From the NCBI RefSeq assembly GCF_005405925.1, contig NZ_BJHV01000001.1, positions 7,192,001-7,256,000 on the forward strand: a DNA stretch of 64,000 nucleotides. The letters are read 5' to 3'. The position numbers and the translations under genes were made by a program. Of this stretch, positions 1 to 9,256 are shown in pieces. The stretch comes from Streptomyces antimycoticus (GTDB taxonomy: Bacteria > Actinomycetota > Actinomycetes > Streptomycetales > Streptomycetaceae). The notes under the pieces are model-generated. The model was not told the DNA's origin. It saw only the letters and a program-made list of their open reading frames with translations, and made no database searches. Position 1 is the stretch's first letter, and every line of letters starts with the position of its first letter.

Positions 1-1
1 A

Positions 2-2200
2 CCACTGAAGAAGGTCCTGGGCGGCAACACCGCGAAGGTGATGGCCGACCATCTCGACCTGCACACCGTCGGCGATCTGCTGCACCACTACCCGCGGCGG
101 TACGCGGAGCGCGGTGAGCTGACCCGGCTGTCCGACCTGCCCCTGGACGAGCATGTGACCGTGGTGGCGCAGGTCGCCGACGCCCGGGTGCATACGTTCA
201 ATGGCGGCCGGGGCCGCCGGCTGGAGGTCACCATCACCGACGGCAGCGGCCGTCTCCAGCTGGTCTTCTTCGGCAAGGGTGTCCACAAGCCGCGCTCGGA
301 GCTGCAGCCCGGCACCCGCGCGATGTTCGCCGGGAAGGTCTCGGTCTTCAACCGCAAGCGGCAGCTGGCCCACCCGGAGTTCAAGACGCTGGGCGCGGAG
401 AGCGGCGCGGAGGCCGTGGAGGCGTTCGCCCATCAGCTATTGCCGCTGTACCCGGCGTGCAAGCAGATGGAGTCCTGGCAGATCCAGCAGGCCATCGACA
501 CCGTGCTGGGCCCGGCCGGCCACGAGGAGGCCGCGCTGGCCGGGCTCATCGACCCGCTGCCCGACAGCCTCCGCGAGGGCCGGGGGCTGGCCACGCTCCC
601 CGAGGCGCTGCGCAAGATCCACCGACCGGCCACCAAGACCGATATCGCGATGGCCCGGGACCGCCTGAAGTGGGACGAGGCGTTCGTCCTGCAGGTGGCG
701 CTCGCCCGGCGGCGCCGGGCCGATGCCCAACTGCCCGCGGCGCCCCGCAAGCCCGTTCCGGACGGGCTGCTGACGGCCTTCGACGCCCGGCTGCCGTTCA
801 CCCTCACCGAGGGCCAGCGCCGGGTCAGCGAGGAGATCTTCGCCGACCTGGCCACCGACCACCCCATGCACCGGCTGCTCCAGGGCGAGGTCGGCTCGGG
901 CAAGACCATGGTCGCGCTGCGCGCGATGCTCGGCGTCGTGGACGCCGGGGGACAGGCGGCGATGCTCGCGCCCACCGAGGTGCTCGCCCAGCAGCACCAC
1001 CGCTCGATCACCGAGATGATGGGGGAGCTGGCCGAGGGAGGCATGCTCGGCGGTGCGGAGCAGGGCACCAAGGTGGTGCTGCTCACCGGTTCCATGGGCG
1101 CCGCGGCCCGCCGTCAGGCGCTGCTGGACCTGGTCACCGGCGAGGCCGGGATCGTGATCGGCACCCACGCCCTGATCGAGGACAAGGTCCAGTTCCACGA
1201 CCTGGGGCTGGTCGTCGTCGACGAGCAGCACCGCTTCGGGGTCGAGCAGCGCGACGCCCTGCGCTCCAAGGGCAAGCAGCCCCCGCATCTGCTGGTGATG
1301 ACGGCCACCCCGATCCCGCGCACCGTCGCCATGACCGTCTTCGGCGACCTGGAGACCTCCGTCCTGGACCAGCTGCCCTCGGGCCGCTCCCCGATCGCCT
1401 CCCATGTGGTGCCCGCCAAGGACAAGCCGCACTTCCTGACCCGCGCCTGGGAGCGGGTGCGCGAGGAGGTGGCCGCCGGGCACCAGGGGTATGTGGTGTG
1501 CCCGCGGATCGGGGACGACGCCGGCGACGAGGGGGACGCGTCCAAGGGCGCCGCGAGCCCGTCCCCCGAGGACGAGGCCGAGAAGCGCCCGCCGCTGGCC
1601 GTCGTCGAGGTCGCCGAGCAGCTCACCAAGGGGCCGCTGAGCGATCTGCGGGTGGAGGTGCTGCACGGGCGGATGCAGCCCGAGGCCAAGGACGACGTGA
1701 TGCGCCGCTTCGCCGCGGGCGAGGTGGACGTGCTGGTCGCCACGACCGTCATCGAGGTCGGTGTCAACGTCCCCAACGCCACCGCCATGGTGATCATGGA
1801 CGCCGACCGGTTCGGCGTCTCCCAGCTGCACCAGCTGCGCGGCCGTGTCGGCCGTGGCTCGGCCGCCGGGCTCTGTCTGCTGGTGACCGACATGCCCGAG
1901 GCCAGCCCCGCCCGGGCGCGGCTGGGCGCGGTCGCGGCCACGCTCGACGGCTTCGAGCTGTCCCGGATCGACCTGGAGCAGCGCCGGGAGGGCGATGTGC
2001 TCGGCCAGGCCCAGTCCGGGGTCCGCTCCTCGCTGCGGGTCCTCGCCGTCATCGACGACGAGGAGGTCATCGCGGCGGCCCGGGAGGAGGCGGCCGCGAT
2101 CGTCGCCGACGACCCGGAGCTGGCCGGATATCCGGAGCTGCGCACCGCGCTGGACGCCCTGCTGGACAAGGAGCGCGAGGAGTACCTCGACAAGGGCTGA
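2..2200 (+). CDS. recG: ATP-dependent DNA helicase RecG (5' end cut by window)
   Basis: RecG is a superfamily 2 helicase that remodels stalled replication forks and Holliday junctions. The frame is open from base 2, and the residues before the first internal start (PLKKVLGGNTAKV) look like normal RecG, so the true start lies upstream of the window. The N-terminal part is the wedge/OB domain. The helicase core shows Walker A (GEVGSGKT), motif II DEQHRFG (RecG has DEQH rather than DEAD), MTATPIPRT, and motif VI QLRGRVGRG. An acidic, Ser/Glu/Asp-rich insertion sits in the second RecA lobe (about nt 1515-1590). The visible 732 residues cover nearly the whole usual length. rsmD follows after about 200 bp. 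Confidence 0.96.
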   Translation, partial: PLKKVLGGNTAKVMADHLDLHTVGDLLHHYPRRYAERGELTRLSDLPLDEHVTVVAQVADARVHTFNGGRGRRLEVTITDGSGRLQLVFFGKGVHKPRSELQPGTRAMFAGKVSVFNRKRQLAHPEFKTLGAESGAEAVEAFAHQLLPLYPACKQMESWQIQQAIDTVLGPAGHEEAALAGLIDPLPDSLREGRGLATLPEALRKIHRPATKTDIAMARDRLKWDEAFVLQVALARRRRADAQLPAAPRKPVPDGLLTAFDARLPFTLTEGQRRVSEEIFADLATDHPMHRLLQGEVGSGKTMVALRAMLGVVDAGGQAAMLAPTEVLAQQHHRSITEMMGELAEGGMLGGAEQGTKVVLLTGSMGAAARRQALLDLVTGEAGIVIGTHALIEDKVQFHDLGLVVVDEQHRFGVEQRDALRSKGKQPPHLLVMTATPIPRTVAMTVFGDLETSVLDQLPSGRSPIASHVVPAKDKPHFLTRAWERVREEVAAGHQGYVVCPRIGDDAGDEGDASKGAASPSPEDEAEKRPPLAVVEVAEQLTKGPLSDLRVEVLHGRMQPEAKDDVMRRFAAGEVDVLVATTVIEVGVNVPNATAMVIMDADRFGVSQLHQLRGRVGRGSAAGLCLLVTDMPEASPARARLGAVAATLDGFELSRIDLEQRREGDVLGQAQSGVRSSLRVLAVIDDEEVIAAAREEAAAIVADDPELAGYPELRTALDALLDKEREEYLDKG

Positions 2201-2397
2201 GACACGAGCTGGGACAGAGGCTGAGACAGAGGCTGAGACAGGGGCCGGGACGGGCGCCGGGTGCGGGGCCGGGCCCCGCGATCCGAGCGCGCGGCCACCG
2301 CCCGCCGCCGTACGCCATATCGTGGAGGTGCGGCGGCCCCGCCCGGACGGGCGTGGTGCGCCGCGGCCCCGACCACCGCGAAGGACTGCCAACACCC

Positions 2398-2985
2398 ATG
2401 ACCCGCGTGATCGCCGGAGCGGCCGGCGGACGCCGCCTGGCCGTGCCGCCGGGAAACGGCACCCGACCCACTTCGGACCGGGCGCGCGAGGGCCTGTTCT
2501 CCACCTGGGAGTCGCTGCTCGGCTCGCTGGACGGAGCCCGCGTCCTCGACCTGTACGGCGGCTCCGGCGCGGTCGGCCTGGAGGCGCTGTCCCGCGGCGC
2601 CGTCCATGTGCTGCTGGTCGAGTCCGACCCGCGGGCGGCCCGCACGATCCGTCAGAACGTCCGGGCGCTCGGTCTGCCCGGCGCGGAGCTGCGCACCGGC
2701 AAGGCCGAACAGACCATCACCGGACAGGCCCCCGTCACCGGCCCGTACGACGTCGTTTTTCTGGACCCGCCGTACGCCGTCACCGACGCCGAACTCCGCG
2801 AGATCCTCCTCACACTCCTGGGGAATGGCTGGCTAGCGGCGGACGCGCTGGCCACCGTTGAGCGGAGCACACGAGGTGGGGAGTTCGTGTGGCCTGCCGG
2901 ATTCGAGGGGCTACGGGCCCGTCGCTACGGCGAGGGCACGCTTTGGTACGGTCGCGCCGCCTCGACGTGCGAGAACGCGTCATGA
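2398..2985 (+). CDS. rsmD: 16S rRNA (guanine966-N2)-methyltransferase RsmD
   Basis: RsmD methylates N2 of G966 in 16S rRNA during 30S assembly, using SAM. The 195-residue protein starts at ATG 2398 ([13 protein letters not shown], the family's usual opening). It carries the SAM-binding glycine loop in [15 protein letters not shown], an acidic residue ending the next strand (LLVESD), and the catalytic FLDPPY motif of N6/N2-type methyltransferases. Length and motif order are normal. The stop TGA overlaps the upstream candidate ATG of coaD (ATGA at 2982), so the two genes are probably cotranscribed and translationally coupled, an arrangement common in bacteria. Confidence 0.95.
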   Translation: MTRVIAGAAGGRRLAVPPGNGTRPTSDRAREGLFSTWESLLGSLDGARVLDLYGGSGAVGLEALSRGAVHVLLVESDPRAARTIRQNVRALGLPGAELRTGKAEQTITGQAPVTGPYDVVFLDPPYAVTDAELREILLTLLGNGWLAADALATVERSTRGGEFVWPAGFEGLRARRYGEGTLWYGRAASTCENAS

Positions 2986-3011
2986 CCGGATCCGAGAGCG
3001 AGGAACTTCCG

Positions 3012-3491
3012 TTGCGCCGCGCAGTCTGCCCGGGGTCGTTCGACCCCGTCACCAATGGACACCTCGACATCATCGGCCGTGCCTCCAAGCTCTATGACGT
3101 CGTGCACGTCGCCGTGATGATCAACAAGTCGAAGCAGGGCCTGTTCACGGTGGAGGAGCGGATCGATCTCCTCCGCCAGACCACCGAGGAGTACGGAAAC
3201 GTCAAGGTAGAGGCGTTCCATGGACTTCTGGTCGACTTCTGCAAGCAGCGGGACATCCCCGCGATCGTCAAGGGGCTGCGAGCCGTCAGCGACTTCGACT
3301 ACGAGCTGCAGATGGCCCAGATGAACAACGGCCTCTCCGGCGTGGAGACGCTGTTCGTGCCCACCAACCCCACCTACAGCTTCCTCTCCTCCAGCCTGGT
3401 CAAGGAGGTCGCGGCCTGGGGCGGCGACGTCTCCCACCTGGTGCCCCCGGTGGTGCTGGAATCGCTCTCCGAGCGGCTCGGCCGGAAGTAA
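3012..3491 (+). CDS. coaD: Phosphopantetheine adenylyltransferase (CoaD)
   Basis: CoaD transfers AMP from ATP to 4'-phosphopantetheine, the penultimate step of coenzyme A synthesis, in the cytosol. The nucleotidyltransferase signature [14 protein letters not shown] (T/HxGH type) is at the N-terminus and [11 protein letters not shown], the ISSTxVR-like loop, near the C-terminus. I chose TTG 3012: it gives 159 residues, the usual CoaD length, with the protein opening directly into [11 protein letters not shown], and a GAGGA sequence lies 7 nt upstream. An in-frame ATG at 2982, overlapping the rsmD stop, would add ten residues ([10 protein letters not shown]) and is the alternative. It forms a pair with rsmD. 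Confidence 0.95.
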   Translation: MRRAVCPGSFDPVTNGHLDIIGRASKLYDVVHVAVMINKSKQGLFTVEERIDLLRQTTEEYGNVKVEAFHGLLVDFCKQRDIPAIVKGLRAVSDFDYELQMAQMNNGLSGVETLFVPTNPTYSFLSSSLVKEVAAWGGDVSHLVPPVVLESLSERLGRK

Positions 3492-3598
3492 CGGCTGACG
3501 GGACGTCAGCGGCTGTCCGGGAGCGGTCCGCTCGCCGTACAGTCGTCCCGTTCGTTCTCCGTTCCCATCCGCATCCAGACAGTCTGCGAGCACCCACA

Positions 3599-4711
3599 GT
3601 GGACGTGCAGAAGAAGCTCGACGAGATCGTCGATACCGTCGGCGGCGCCCGGTCCATGCCCATGTCGGCCTCGTGCGTGATCAACCGCGCCGAGCTGCTC
3701 GCCATGCTCGAAGAGGTGCGCGCGGCACTCCCGGACTCCCTGGCCCACGCCCAGGAGCTGATCGGCGGCCGGGACCAGATGGTGGAGGAGGCCCGCCGGG
3801 AGGCCGGGCGGATCATCGAGTCCGCGCACGCCCAGGGCGCCTCGCTGATCTCGGACACGGAGATGGTGCGGAAGTCCCAGGAGGAGGCCGACCGGATCCT
3901 CACCGAGGCCCGCCGGGAGGCCGAGGAGATCCGGGCCGAGGCCGACGACTACGTGGACAGCAAGCTGGCCAACTTCGAGGTCGTGCTCACCAAGACCATC
4001 GGCTCGGTGGGCCGCGGCCGGGAGAAGCTCCTCGGCCGTGCCCCCGGCGCCGAGGACGGCTTCGAGCAGTCCGACGAGGGCCCGGAGCGCAGCGCCGACC
4101 CGGCGACCCTGCGGCAGCGCGCCGACGAGTACGTGGACACCAAGCTGGGGGCCGTCTCGGCGGTCCTCTCCAAGACCCTGGAGGCGGTCGGCCGGGGCCG
4201 CCAGAAGCTGCTCGGGGCCCGGCCCGCCGATGAGCTCGGCGCCCATATGGCGGCCCAGGACGAGGCCGGCATGGCCCTGCGGACCACCGACGACGACTAT
4301 CTGGCGGACCTCGCCCAGTCCCAGGCGACCGTGGCCCAGCCCGTGGCCCAGCCGGATCAGGCGGCCGCCGACGCCGCGTACTACGCCGCCACCGCGGGCT
4401 ATCAGCAGCAGGACGCCTACGGCTACCAGCAGCAGGCTTACGTACCGCAGCAGGACCAGCAGGCGTACGTCCCGCAGCAGCAGGACCCGTACGCCGTGCA
4501 GGGCGGCTATCAGCAGGACGCCTACGCCTGGCAGCAGCAGGCCCAGGCCCAGGGCTACGACCCGAACGCGGGCTATGTGCCCCAGCAGCCCCAGCAGCCG
4601 CCGCAGCACCATCAGCAGCAGCAGTCGGACGCCGCGCTCGACGAGACCAGCCTGTTCGACACGAGCATGATCGACCTCGATCAGCTCCGCCAGTACGAAC
4701 AGGGTCGCTAG
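3599..4711 (+). CDS. DivIVA-like coiled-coil cell-division protein (SepIVA-type)
   Basis: A 370-residue cytoplasmic protein. Residues 1-40 include MSASCVINRAELLAML. Residues about 45-135 are a charged coiled coil with repeated ARREA heptads (QMVEEARREAGRII, DRILTEARREAEEI). Two related segments follow, each reading Y-V-D-S/T-K-L and then V-G-R-G-R-E/Q-K-L-L-G (about residues 117-143 and 177-206), an internal duplication. The C-terminal third is Gln/Tyr/Ala/Pro-rich and probably disordered. Position beside DUF177, rpmF and rnc matches mycobacterial SepIVA (Rv2927c), a DivIVA-domain septation factor; this assignment rests on synteny and coiled-coil character. Databases often mislabel such proteins as ATP synthase subunit B. 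Start is GTG 3599. Confidence 0.8.
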   Translation: MDVQKKLDEIVDTVGGARSMPMSASCVINRAELLAMLEEVRAALPDSLAHAQELIGGRDQMVEEARREAGRIIESAHAQGASLISDTEMVRKSQEEADRILTEARREAEEIRAEADDYVDSKLANFEVVLTKTIGSVGRGREKLLGRAPGAEDGFEQSDEGPERSADPATLRQRADEYVDTKLGAVSAVLSKTLEAVGRGRQKLLGARPADELGAHMAAQDEAGMALRTTDDDYLADLAQSQATVAQPVAQPDQAAADAAYYAATAGYQQQDAYGYQQQAYVPQQDQQAYVPQQQDPYAVQGGYQQDAYAWQQQAQAQGYDPNAGYVPQQPQQPPQHHQQQQSDAALDETSLFDTSMIDLDQLRQYEQGR

Positions 4712-4879
4712 GTCCCCGTACGTCCCGGGCCGCCAGAACTCCGCCTCCACCGGGCGGATTGGGTCTACGGCGGCCTGTCCAGTATCCTGGCTCTTCGGTC
4801 GCGTGTACGTCCGCGATCTCGGCTGCCCGTTTCGTGCGAATGATCGGGTGGCCCGCCGCAGCGTAGAAAGCAGGAAGCC

Positions 4880-5503
4880 CTGAACGCCCGCCTCGACCAC
4901 CGTGCCCCTCTCGTGTTCGACACGCGCGAGCTGGGCCGTCGTCCTGGTGCGCTGAAAAGGATCTCCCGTTCCGTGGCGGCGCCGAAGGACCTCGGCATCG
5001 AGGTCATCGGGGTGCCGGAAGGCGCGACCGTCGAGCTGGACCTCCGCCTGGAGTCGGTCATGGAAGGGGTGCTTGTCACAGGCACCGCCCGTGCACCGCT
5101 GACGGGGGAGTGCGTAAGGTGTCTGGAGCCGCTGGAGCGAGAGCTCGAAGCGGATTTCCAGGAGATGTACTCCTACCCCGACGCCGACGACCGGAGCCGC
5201 GACGCGGATACCGGCGACGACGCCGAGGAGGAGGACAGGCTCTTCCTCGAGGCCGACCTGTTCGACCTCGAGCCCGTGCTGCGTGACGCGGTGGTGCTCG
5301 CACTGCCGCTGCAGCCGGTGTGCCGGGAGGACTGCCCGGGGCTGTGTGCCGAATGCGGCGCCCGTCTCGCGGACGACCCCGACCACCACCACGATGCCGC
5401 CGACATCCGTTGGGCGGCACTGCAGGGACTCGCCGAGACCATGAGGGACGGCGAGAAGGACAACGCACCCCGCGAGCGCGGGGATGACCCACAGGAGAAG
5501 TAG
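4880..5503 (+). CDS. DUF177 / YceD family protein
   Basis: YceD-family proteins are almost always encoded next to rpmF and are linked to 23S rRNA or ribosome assembly; the exact activity here is unproven. The protein has a beta-rich N-terminal half ([19 protein letters not shown]), a first cysteine pair (CVRCLEP) and a second cysteine cluster ([13 protein letters not shown]), followed by the [10 protein letters not shown] tail typical of the family. I place the start at the non-standard CTG 4880 ([15 protein letters not shown]) because these residues resemble other Streptomyces homologues and AGGAA precedes it; GTG 4913 is the conservative alternative. rpmF starts 2 bp after the stop, so the two are surely one operon. 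Confidence 0.85.
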   Translation: MNARLDHRAPLVFDTRELGRRPGALKRISRSVAAPKDLGIEVIGVPEGATVELDLRLESVMEGVLVTGTARAPLTGECVRCLEPLERELEADFQEMYSYPDADDRSRDADTGDDAEEEDRLFLEADLFDLEPVLRDAVVLALPLQPVCREDCPGLCAECGARLADDPDHHHDAADIRWAALQGLAETMRDGEKDNAPRERGDDPQEK

Positions 5504-5505
5504 CC

Positions 5506-5679
5506 GTGGCTGTTCCGAAGCGGAAGATGTCGCGCAGCAACACGCGCCACCGCCGGTCGCAGTGGAAGGCTGCGGTCCCCACCCTGGTGGCGTGCGAGCG
5601 CTGCCACGAGCCGAAGCAGCAGCACATCGCGTGCCCGAGCTGCGGCACCTACAACCGCCGCCAGGTCCTCGAGGTCTGA
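5506..5679 (+). CDS. rpmF: 50S ribosomal protein L32
   Basis: This 57-residue protein of the large ribosomal subunit starts at GTG 5506 ([17 protein letters not shown], the classic L32 opening). Two CxxC pairs (CERC and CPSC) mark it as the zinc-binding C+ paralogue rather than the zinc-free form that actinobacteria express under zinc starvation. It starts 2 bp after the DUF177 stop and lies 7 bp before the first possible rnc start, so yceD-rpmF-rnc is probably one transcript. Confidence 0.97.
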   Translation: MAVPKRKMSRSNTRHRRSQWKAAVPTLVACERCHEPKQQHIACPSCGTYNRRQVLEV

Positions 5680-5686
5680 TCGGCGG

Positions 5687-6535
5687 GTGACAGGCTCTAT
5701 GTCAGACGCCACTACGCCCCCGCGTAAGCGCGGTGAAGCGTCCCAGGCGGACACGGCCTCGTCTCACACGATCCTGGAAGGGCGGCTCGGGTACCAGCTC
5801 GAGTCCGCCCTTCTGGTGCGTGCGCTGACCCACCGCTCCTTCGCGTACGAGAACGGCGGGCTGCCCACCAACGAGCGGCTGGAATTCCTCGGGGATTCCG
5901 TGCTCGGCCTGGTGGTCACCGACACGCTGTACCGCATCCACCCCGACCTGCCCGAGGGCCAGCTGGCCAAGCTGCGGGCCGCGGTGGTGAACTCGCGCGC
6001 GCTCGCTGAAGTGGGCCGCGGTCTGGACCTCGGCGCCTTCATCCGGCTCGGCCGGGGCGAAGAGGGCACCGGGGGCAGGGACAAGGCTTCCATCCTCGCC
6101 GACACCCTTGAAGCGGTGATCGGCGCGGTCTATCTCGACCGGGGGCTCGACGCTGCCGCTGAGCTGGTGCACCGGCTCTTCGACCCGCTGATCGAGAAGT
6201 CCTCGAACCTCGGCGCCGGCCTGGACTGGAAGACCAGCCTCCAGGAGCTGACCGCCACCGAGGGGCTCGGGGTCCCGGAGTACCTGGTCTCCGAGACGGG
6301 TCCCGACCACGAGAAGACCTTCACGGCTGCTGCCCGCGTCGGTGGTGTCGCGTACGGCACCGGCACCGGCCGCAGCAAGAAGGAAGCCGAGCAGCAGGCG
6401 GCCGAGGCCGCCTGGCGCGCGATTCGCGCGGCTGCCGACGAGGCTCAGGCGAAGGCCAAGGCGGCCGACGCCGGAACCGCCACCACGGCGGCCGACGGTG
6501 GAGCCGCCGCCGACACGGCCTCCTCGGCACGCTGA
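5687..6535 (+). CDS. rnc: Ribonuclease III (AbsB)
   Basis: RNase III cleaves double-stranded RNA, processes rRNA precursors and, in Streptomyces, is the global antibiotic regulator AbsB. The catalytic domain carries the signature [15 protein letters not shown] and the second metal-binding helix [17 protein letters not shown] double-stranded-RNA-binding domain follows ([20 protein letters not shown] through [20 protein letters not shown]). The C-terminal 45 residues are an Ala/Thr-rich tail. GTG 5687 gives 282 residues; ATG 5699 would remove four and is equally possible, neither having a perfect ribosome-binding site. It is probably cotranscribed with rpmF. Confidence 0.96.
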   Translation: MTGSMSDATTPPRKRGEASQADTASSHTILEGRLGYQLESALLVRALTHRSFAYENGGLPTNERLEFLGDSVLGLVVTDTLYRIHPDLPEGQLAKLRAAVVNSRALAEVGRGLDLGAFIRLGRGEEGTGGRDKASILADTLEAVIGAVYLDRGLDAAAELVHRLFDPLIEKSSNLGAGLDWKTSLQELTATEGLGVPEYLVSETGPDHEKTFTAAARVGGVAYGTGTGRSKKEAEQQAAEAAWRAIRAAADEAQAKAKAADAGTATTAADGGAAADTASSAR

Positions 6536-6653
6536 TCGCCCTTCCCCGTACCGTCCGTCATGTCCGTAACACCTCTCACCGCCCCCGTGGCGGACGGCCC
6601 GCCCGGTCGTTCCGCCCGGGGGCGGTGAGGGCTCAAGGCCAAGGAGGCCCCCG

Positions 6654-7586
6654 TTGCCCGAGCTGCCCGAGGTCGAGGTGGTCCGCCGCGGACTGGAGCG
6701 CTGGGTCAGCGGCCGTACGGTCGCCGACGTCCAGGTGCTGCATCCGCGCGCGGTCCGTCGCCACCTCGGCGGCGCGGAGGACTTCGCGGCCCGGCTCAGG
6801 GGCCGCCGCACCGGGATCGTCCGCCGCCGCGGCAAGTACCTGTGGCTGCCGTTCGACGATGACGCCGCCGCCGAGTCGATCCTGGCCCATCTCGGGATGA
6901 GCGGGCAGCTGCTGGTCCAGCCGGCCGAGGCCCCCGACGAGAAGCATCTGCGTATCCGGGTCCGCTTCGACGACAACGCGGGCACCGAGCTGCGCTTCGT
7001 CGACCAGCGCACCTTCGGCGGGCTCTCGCTGCACGACACCGTCCCCGGCGACCTGGAGGGGCTGCCGGACGCCATCGCGCACATCGCCCGCGACCCGCTG
7101 GACCCCGCCTTCGACGAGGCGGCCTTCCACACCGCGCTGCGCCGCCGCCGCACCACGATCAAGCGCGCCCTGCTGGACCAGTCGCTGATCAGCGGGGTCG
7201 GCAACATCTACGCCGACGAGGCGCTGTGGCGCGCCCGGCTGCACTACGACCGACCGACCGCGACCCTCGCCCGCCCGCGCGCCGCCGAACTCCTCGGCCA
7301 TGTGCGCGAGGTGATGACCGCGGCGCTGGCCGTCGGCGGCACCAGCTTCGACAGCCTCTACGTCAATGTGAACGGCGAGTCCGGGTACTTCGAGCGCTCC
7401 CTGGACGCGTACGGCCGCGAGGACGAGCCGTGCCGTCGCTGCGGCACCGCGATGCGCCGCCGCCCCTGGATGAACCGCTCCAGCTACTTCTGCCCGCGCT
7501 GTCAGCGCCCGCCGCGCCCGGCCATCGTGGCCCGCCCGGCGTCCCGCCCGGCCGCCTCGCCGCTGTCGGCGCGCACGGTGTCGTAG
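6654..7586 (+). CDS. mutM: Formamidopyrimidine-DNA glycosylase (Fpg/MutM)
   Basis: This bifunctional glycosylase/AP lyase removes 8-oxoguanine and formamidopyrimidines. It starts at TTG 6654 after a strong AAGGAGG, giving (M)[13 protein letters not shown], in which Pro2 is the nucleophile and Glu3 the acid. The H2TH region contains [16 protein letters not shown]. The C-terminal zinc finger has two Cys pairs, CRRC and CPRC, around [12 protein letters not shown]. The protein is 310 residues, about 24 longer than I expect for Streptomyces Fpg, because the frame continues past the zinc finger into a Ser/Ala/Arg tail overlapping the 3' end of the convergent hxlR gene by 85 bp. Confidence 0.96.
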   Translation: MPELPEVEVVRRGLERWVSGRTVADVQVLHPRAVRRHLGGAEDFAARLRGRRTGIVRRRGKYLWLPFDDDAAAESILAHLGMSGQLLVQPAEAPDEKHLRIRVRFDDNAGTELRFVDQRTFGGLSLHDTVPGDLEGLPDAIAHIARDPLDPAFDEAAFHTALRRRRTTIKRALLDQSLISGVGNIYADEALWRARLHYDRPTATLARPRAAELLGHVREVMTAALAVGGTSFDSLYVNVNGESGYFERSLDAYGREDEPCRRCGTAMRRRPWMNRSSYFCPRCQRPPRPAIVARPASRPAASPLSARTVS

Positions 7587-7975
7587 CGCTCCTGCGCGCT
7601 CAGCACCTCGGGCATCCGGTCCTCGACGAGATAGATCAGGGCCAGCAGCCGCTCGGCGACCGCGCTGCCCAGCGGGGTCAGCCGGTAGTCCACGCGGGGC
7701 GGGTTGGTCGGCTGCGCCTCGCGGTGCACCAGACCGTCGCGCTCCAGCGCGTGCAGCGTCTGGGACAGCATCTTCTCGCTGACGCCGTCGACCCGCCGCC
7801 GCAGCTCGTTGAAGCGGAAGCTGCCCTCGTGGAGCGCGCCCAGGATGAGGCCGCCCCATTTTCCGGTGACATGCTCCAGCGTGCCGCGCGAGGGGCAGGC
7901 GCGGGCGAACACGTCGAAGGCCAGGTTCTCCGCGTCCGCCGTGGAGGACGCCGCGCCAGTGCGTTCACTGTCCAT
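7502..7975 (-). CDS. HxlR-family winged-helix transcriptional regulator
   Basis: Start at 7975 gives 157 residues ([11 protein letters not shown]). The HxlR core is clear: [19 protein letters not shown], with the conserved N-terminal cysteine that can sense redox or electrophiles, then [20 protein letters not shown] (recognition helix), [13 protein letters not shown] and the wing [16 protein letters not shown]. The upstream region carries copies of GTATGC and its complement (7984-8053), a possible autoregulatory operator. No enzyme gene is divergently attached, as is often seen for HxlR proteins, so the target is unknown. It converges on and overlaps mutM by 85 bp. An in-frame ATG at 8026 is an unlikely earlier start. 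Confidence 0.87.
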   Translation of the reverse strand: MDSERTGAASSTADAENLAFDVFARACPSRGTLEHVTGKWGGLILGALHEGSFRFNELRRRVDGVSEKMLSQTLHALERDGLVHREAQPTNPPRVDYRLTPLGSAVAERLLALIYLVEDRMPEVLSAQERYDTVRADSGEAAGRDAGRATMAGRGGR

Positions 7976-7983
7976 GCAGACAC

Positions 7984-8053
7984 CATACGCGCACTCAGCG
8001 CTGACTCCAGGGCTGCGCTTTCGCATGGTGAGTATGCAGCTACGGGCGTATGC
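7984..8053. promoter_or_regulatory. Repeated GTATGC/GCATAC motifs upstream of hxlR
   Basis: Just upstream of the hxlR start there are CATACGC (7984-7990), GTATGC (8032-8037) and GTATGC inside GCGTATG (8046-8053). The two forward copies are 16 bp apart, and the CATACGC copy is inverted relative to them. This is consistent with an operator for the dimeric HxlR regulator, but the link is inferred from position only. Confidence 0.3.
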
Positions 8054-8056
8054 GAA

Positions 8057-8084
8057 GCCCGGGGCGTGTGGGTACGCCCCGGGC
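8057..8084 (-). terminator. Hairpin terminator downstream of the CAP-domain gene
   Basis: A perfect 11-bp GC-rich stem (GCCCGGGGCGT / ACGCCCCGGGC) with a 6-nt loop lies 38 bp after the stop codon of the minus-strand CAP-domain gene. It also separates that gene from the hxlR promoter region. There is no U-tract, which is usual for Streptomyces terminators. Confidence 0.7.
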
Positions 8085-8121
8085 TCGGCGGGTGACGGGC
8101 TGCGGTTGCCCGCTCAGGGGC

Positions 8122-9065
8122 TCAGTAGCCGAAGTCCTGGGTCCACCAGGGGCCGCCGGTGCCGAAGTGGGTTCCGACGCCCAGCCGCTTGAACGAGCAG
8201 TTGAGGATGTTGGCGCGGTGGCCCGAGCTGTTCATCCAGGAATCCATGACCGCCTGCGCGTCCGACTGGCCGCGGGCGATGTTCTCCCCGCCCAGGTCCA
8301 GGATGCCCGCGCTCTCGGCGCGGTCCCAGGGGCTGTCGCCGTCGGGGCTGATGTGGTCGAAGAACTGGCGCAGGGACATGTCCTCGCTGAAGTCCTCGGC
8401 CAACTGGGCGAGTTTGGGGTCGGCCGTCACGGGGGCGCAGCCGACCTTCTCGCGCTCTTGGTTGACGAGGGTGAGGACCTCGGTCTCCGAGGCGGTCTCG
8501 GGGCCGGCCGACTCCGCGGGGGCGCGGGTGCGGTCGGTTTCGTCGTGGGCGTACGGGACGGCTTCCCGTGCCCGCCGCCCTTGGAGCCGCCCTTGCCGTT
8601 CCCGTTGTTTCCGGTCTTCCCGTTGTTCCCGTTGTTTCCGCCGTGCCCGGGGGGCGCGGAGGATCCCGGCTGCTCCGGCGATGTGGTGGAAGGCGTCCTG
8701 GAGGGCTGGGAAGGGGGCTTGGAGGGAGTTGTGGAGGGTGCGTGAGGGCGGTCGTCGCCGCGGCTGGGCGGTATCGAGCTGCGGCCGGTGGGGGCCGCGG
8801 ACTGCGAGCCCTGTGTCTCCAGGCCCGAGTCGGTGGGACCGCCCGCCTGGACCTGTCCGGCGGAGTCATTGCCCCCGCCCAATTGGTAGCCGTCTCCCGG
8901 AACGAGTCCGGAGGCCATCGCCACCGCGCCGACCGCGACGGCGGCGGACACGCCCAACAGTCCGGTCCGGACCGGAGCGAGGGGGCTCCGGTGCGGTCCC
9001 CGGTGGCGGCCTGCGATGGCCTCGTGCGCCACGGCCCCGGGGGCAGATCGTCGATGGCGGCCCAT
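8122..9065 (-). CDS. CAP-domain (SCP/PR-1-like) cell-surface protein, with an apparent frameshift
   Basis: Read across one apparent single-base deletion, this is about 314 residues: a basic N-terminus (MGRHRRSAPG), one hydrophobic anchor or signal segment (LLGVSAAVAVGAVAMASG), a long Ser/Thr/Pro linker, an Asn/Gly-rich spacer, then a CAP domain (LTLVNQEREKVGCAP, FFDHISPDGDSPWDRAESAG, GENIARGQSDAQAVMDSWM, SSGHRANIL). The two halves lie in different frames; the join falls in a run of five G at 8518-8522, where one extra base restores GPETASETEVLTLVNQ. Secreted CAP proteins have varied roles and the function here is unknown. GGCAGGAG abuts ATG 9065. Confidence 0.8.
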
Positions 9066-9110
9066 CTCCTGCCTTCCTTGTGTTCTCGGCGTCAAAAGTC
9101 GCTCGAAATG

Positions 9111-9147
9111 TGTCACTCGTGTGCGCGAGCCATGTATCACTCGTGTG
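9111..9147. promoter_or_regulatory. Direct repeats upstream of the CAP-domain gene
   Basis: Two 13-bp copies, TGTCACTCGTGTG (9111-9123) and TATCACTCGTGTG (9135-9147), differ at one base and are 24 bp apart, close to two helical turns. They sit 46-82 bp upstream of the CAP gene start, a natural operator position. The binding protein is unknown. Confidence 0.4.
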
Positions 9148-9256
9148 GGTGAGTCTCGTTGAGCCGGGACTGTACGCCATTCAGGCCCCAACGCGCGTGC
9201 ACAGTTGCTAATTGGATGGTTTAGCGCCTGCTCGCGCGTGGGGTTAACGTGCGCGT

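Noticed and set aside
437..2395. Long minus-strand frame antisense to recG
   Set aside because: Same high-GC shadow effect; the protein is repetitive Gly/Arg/Leu/Asp and recG on the other strand has all helicase motifs.
8427..9191. Separate Arg/Pro-rich protein upstream of a short CAP domain
   Set aside because: The last 25 codons are a shifted reading of the CAP N-terminus; one base restores a single CAP protein.
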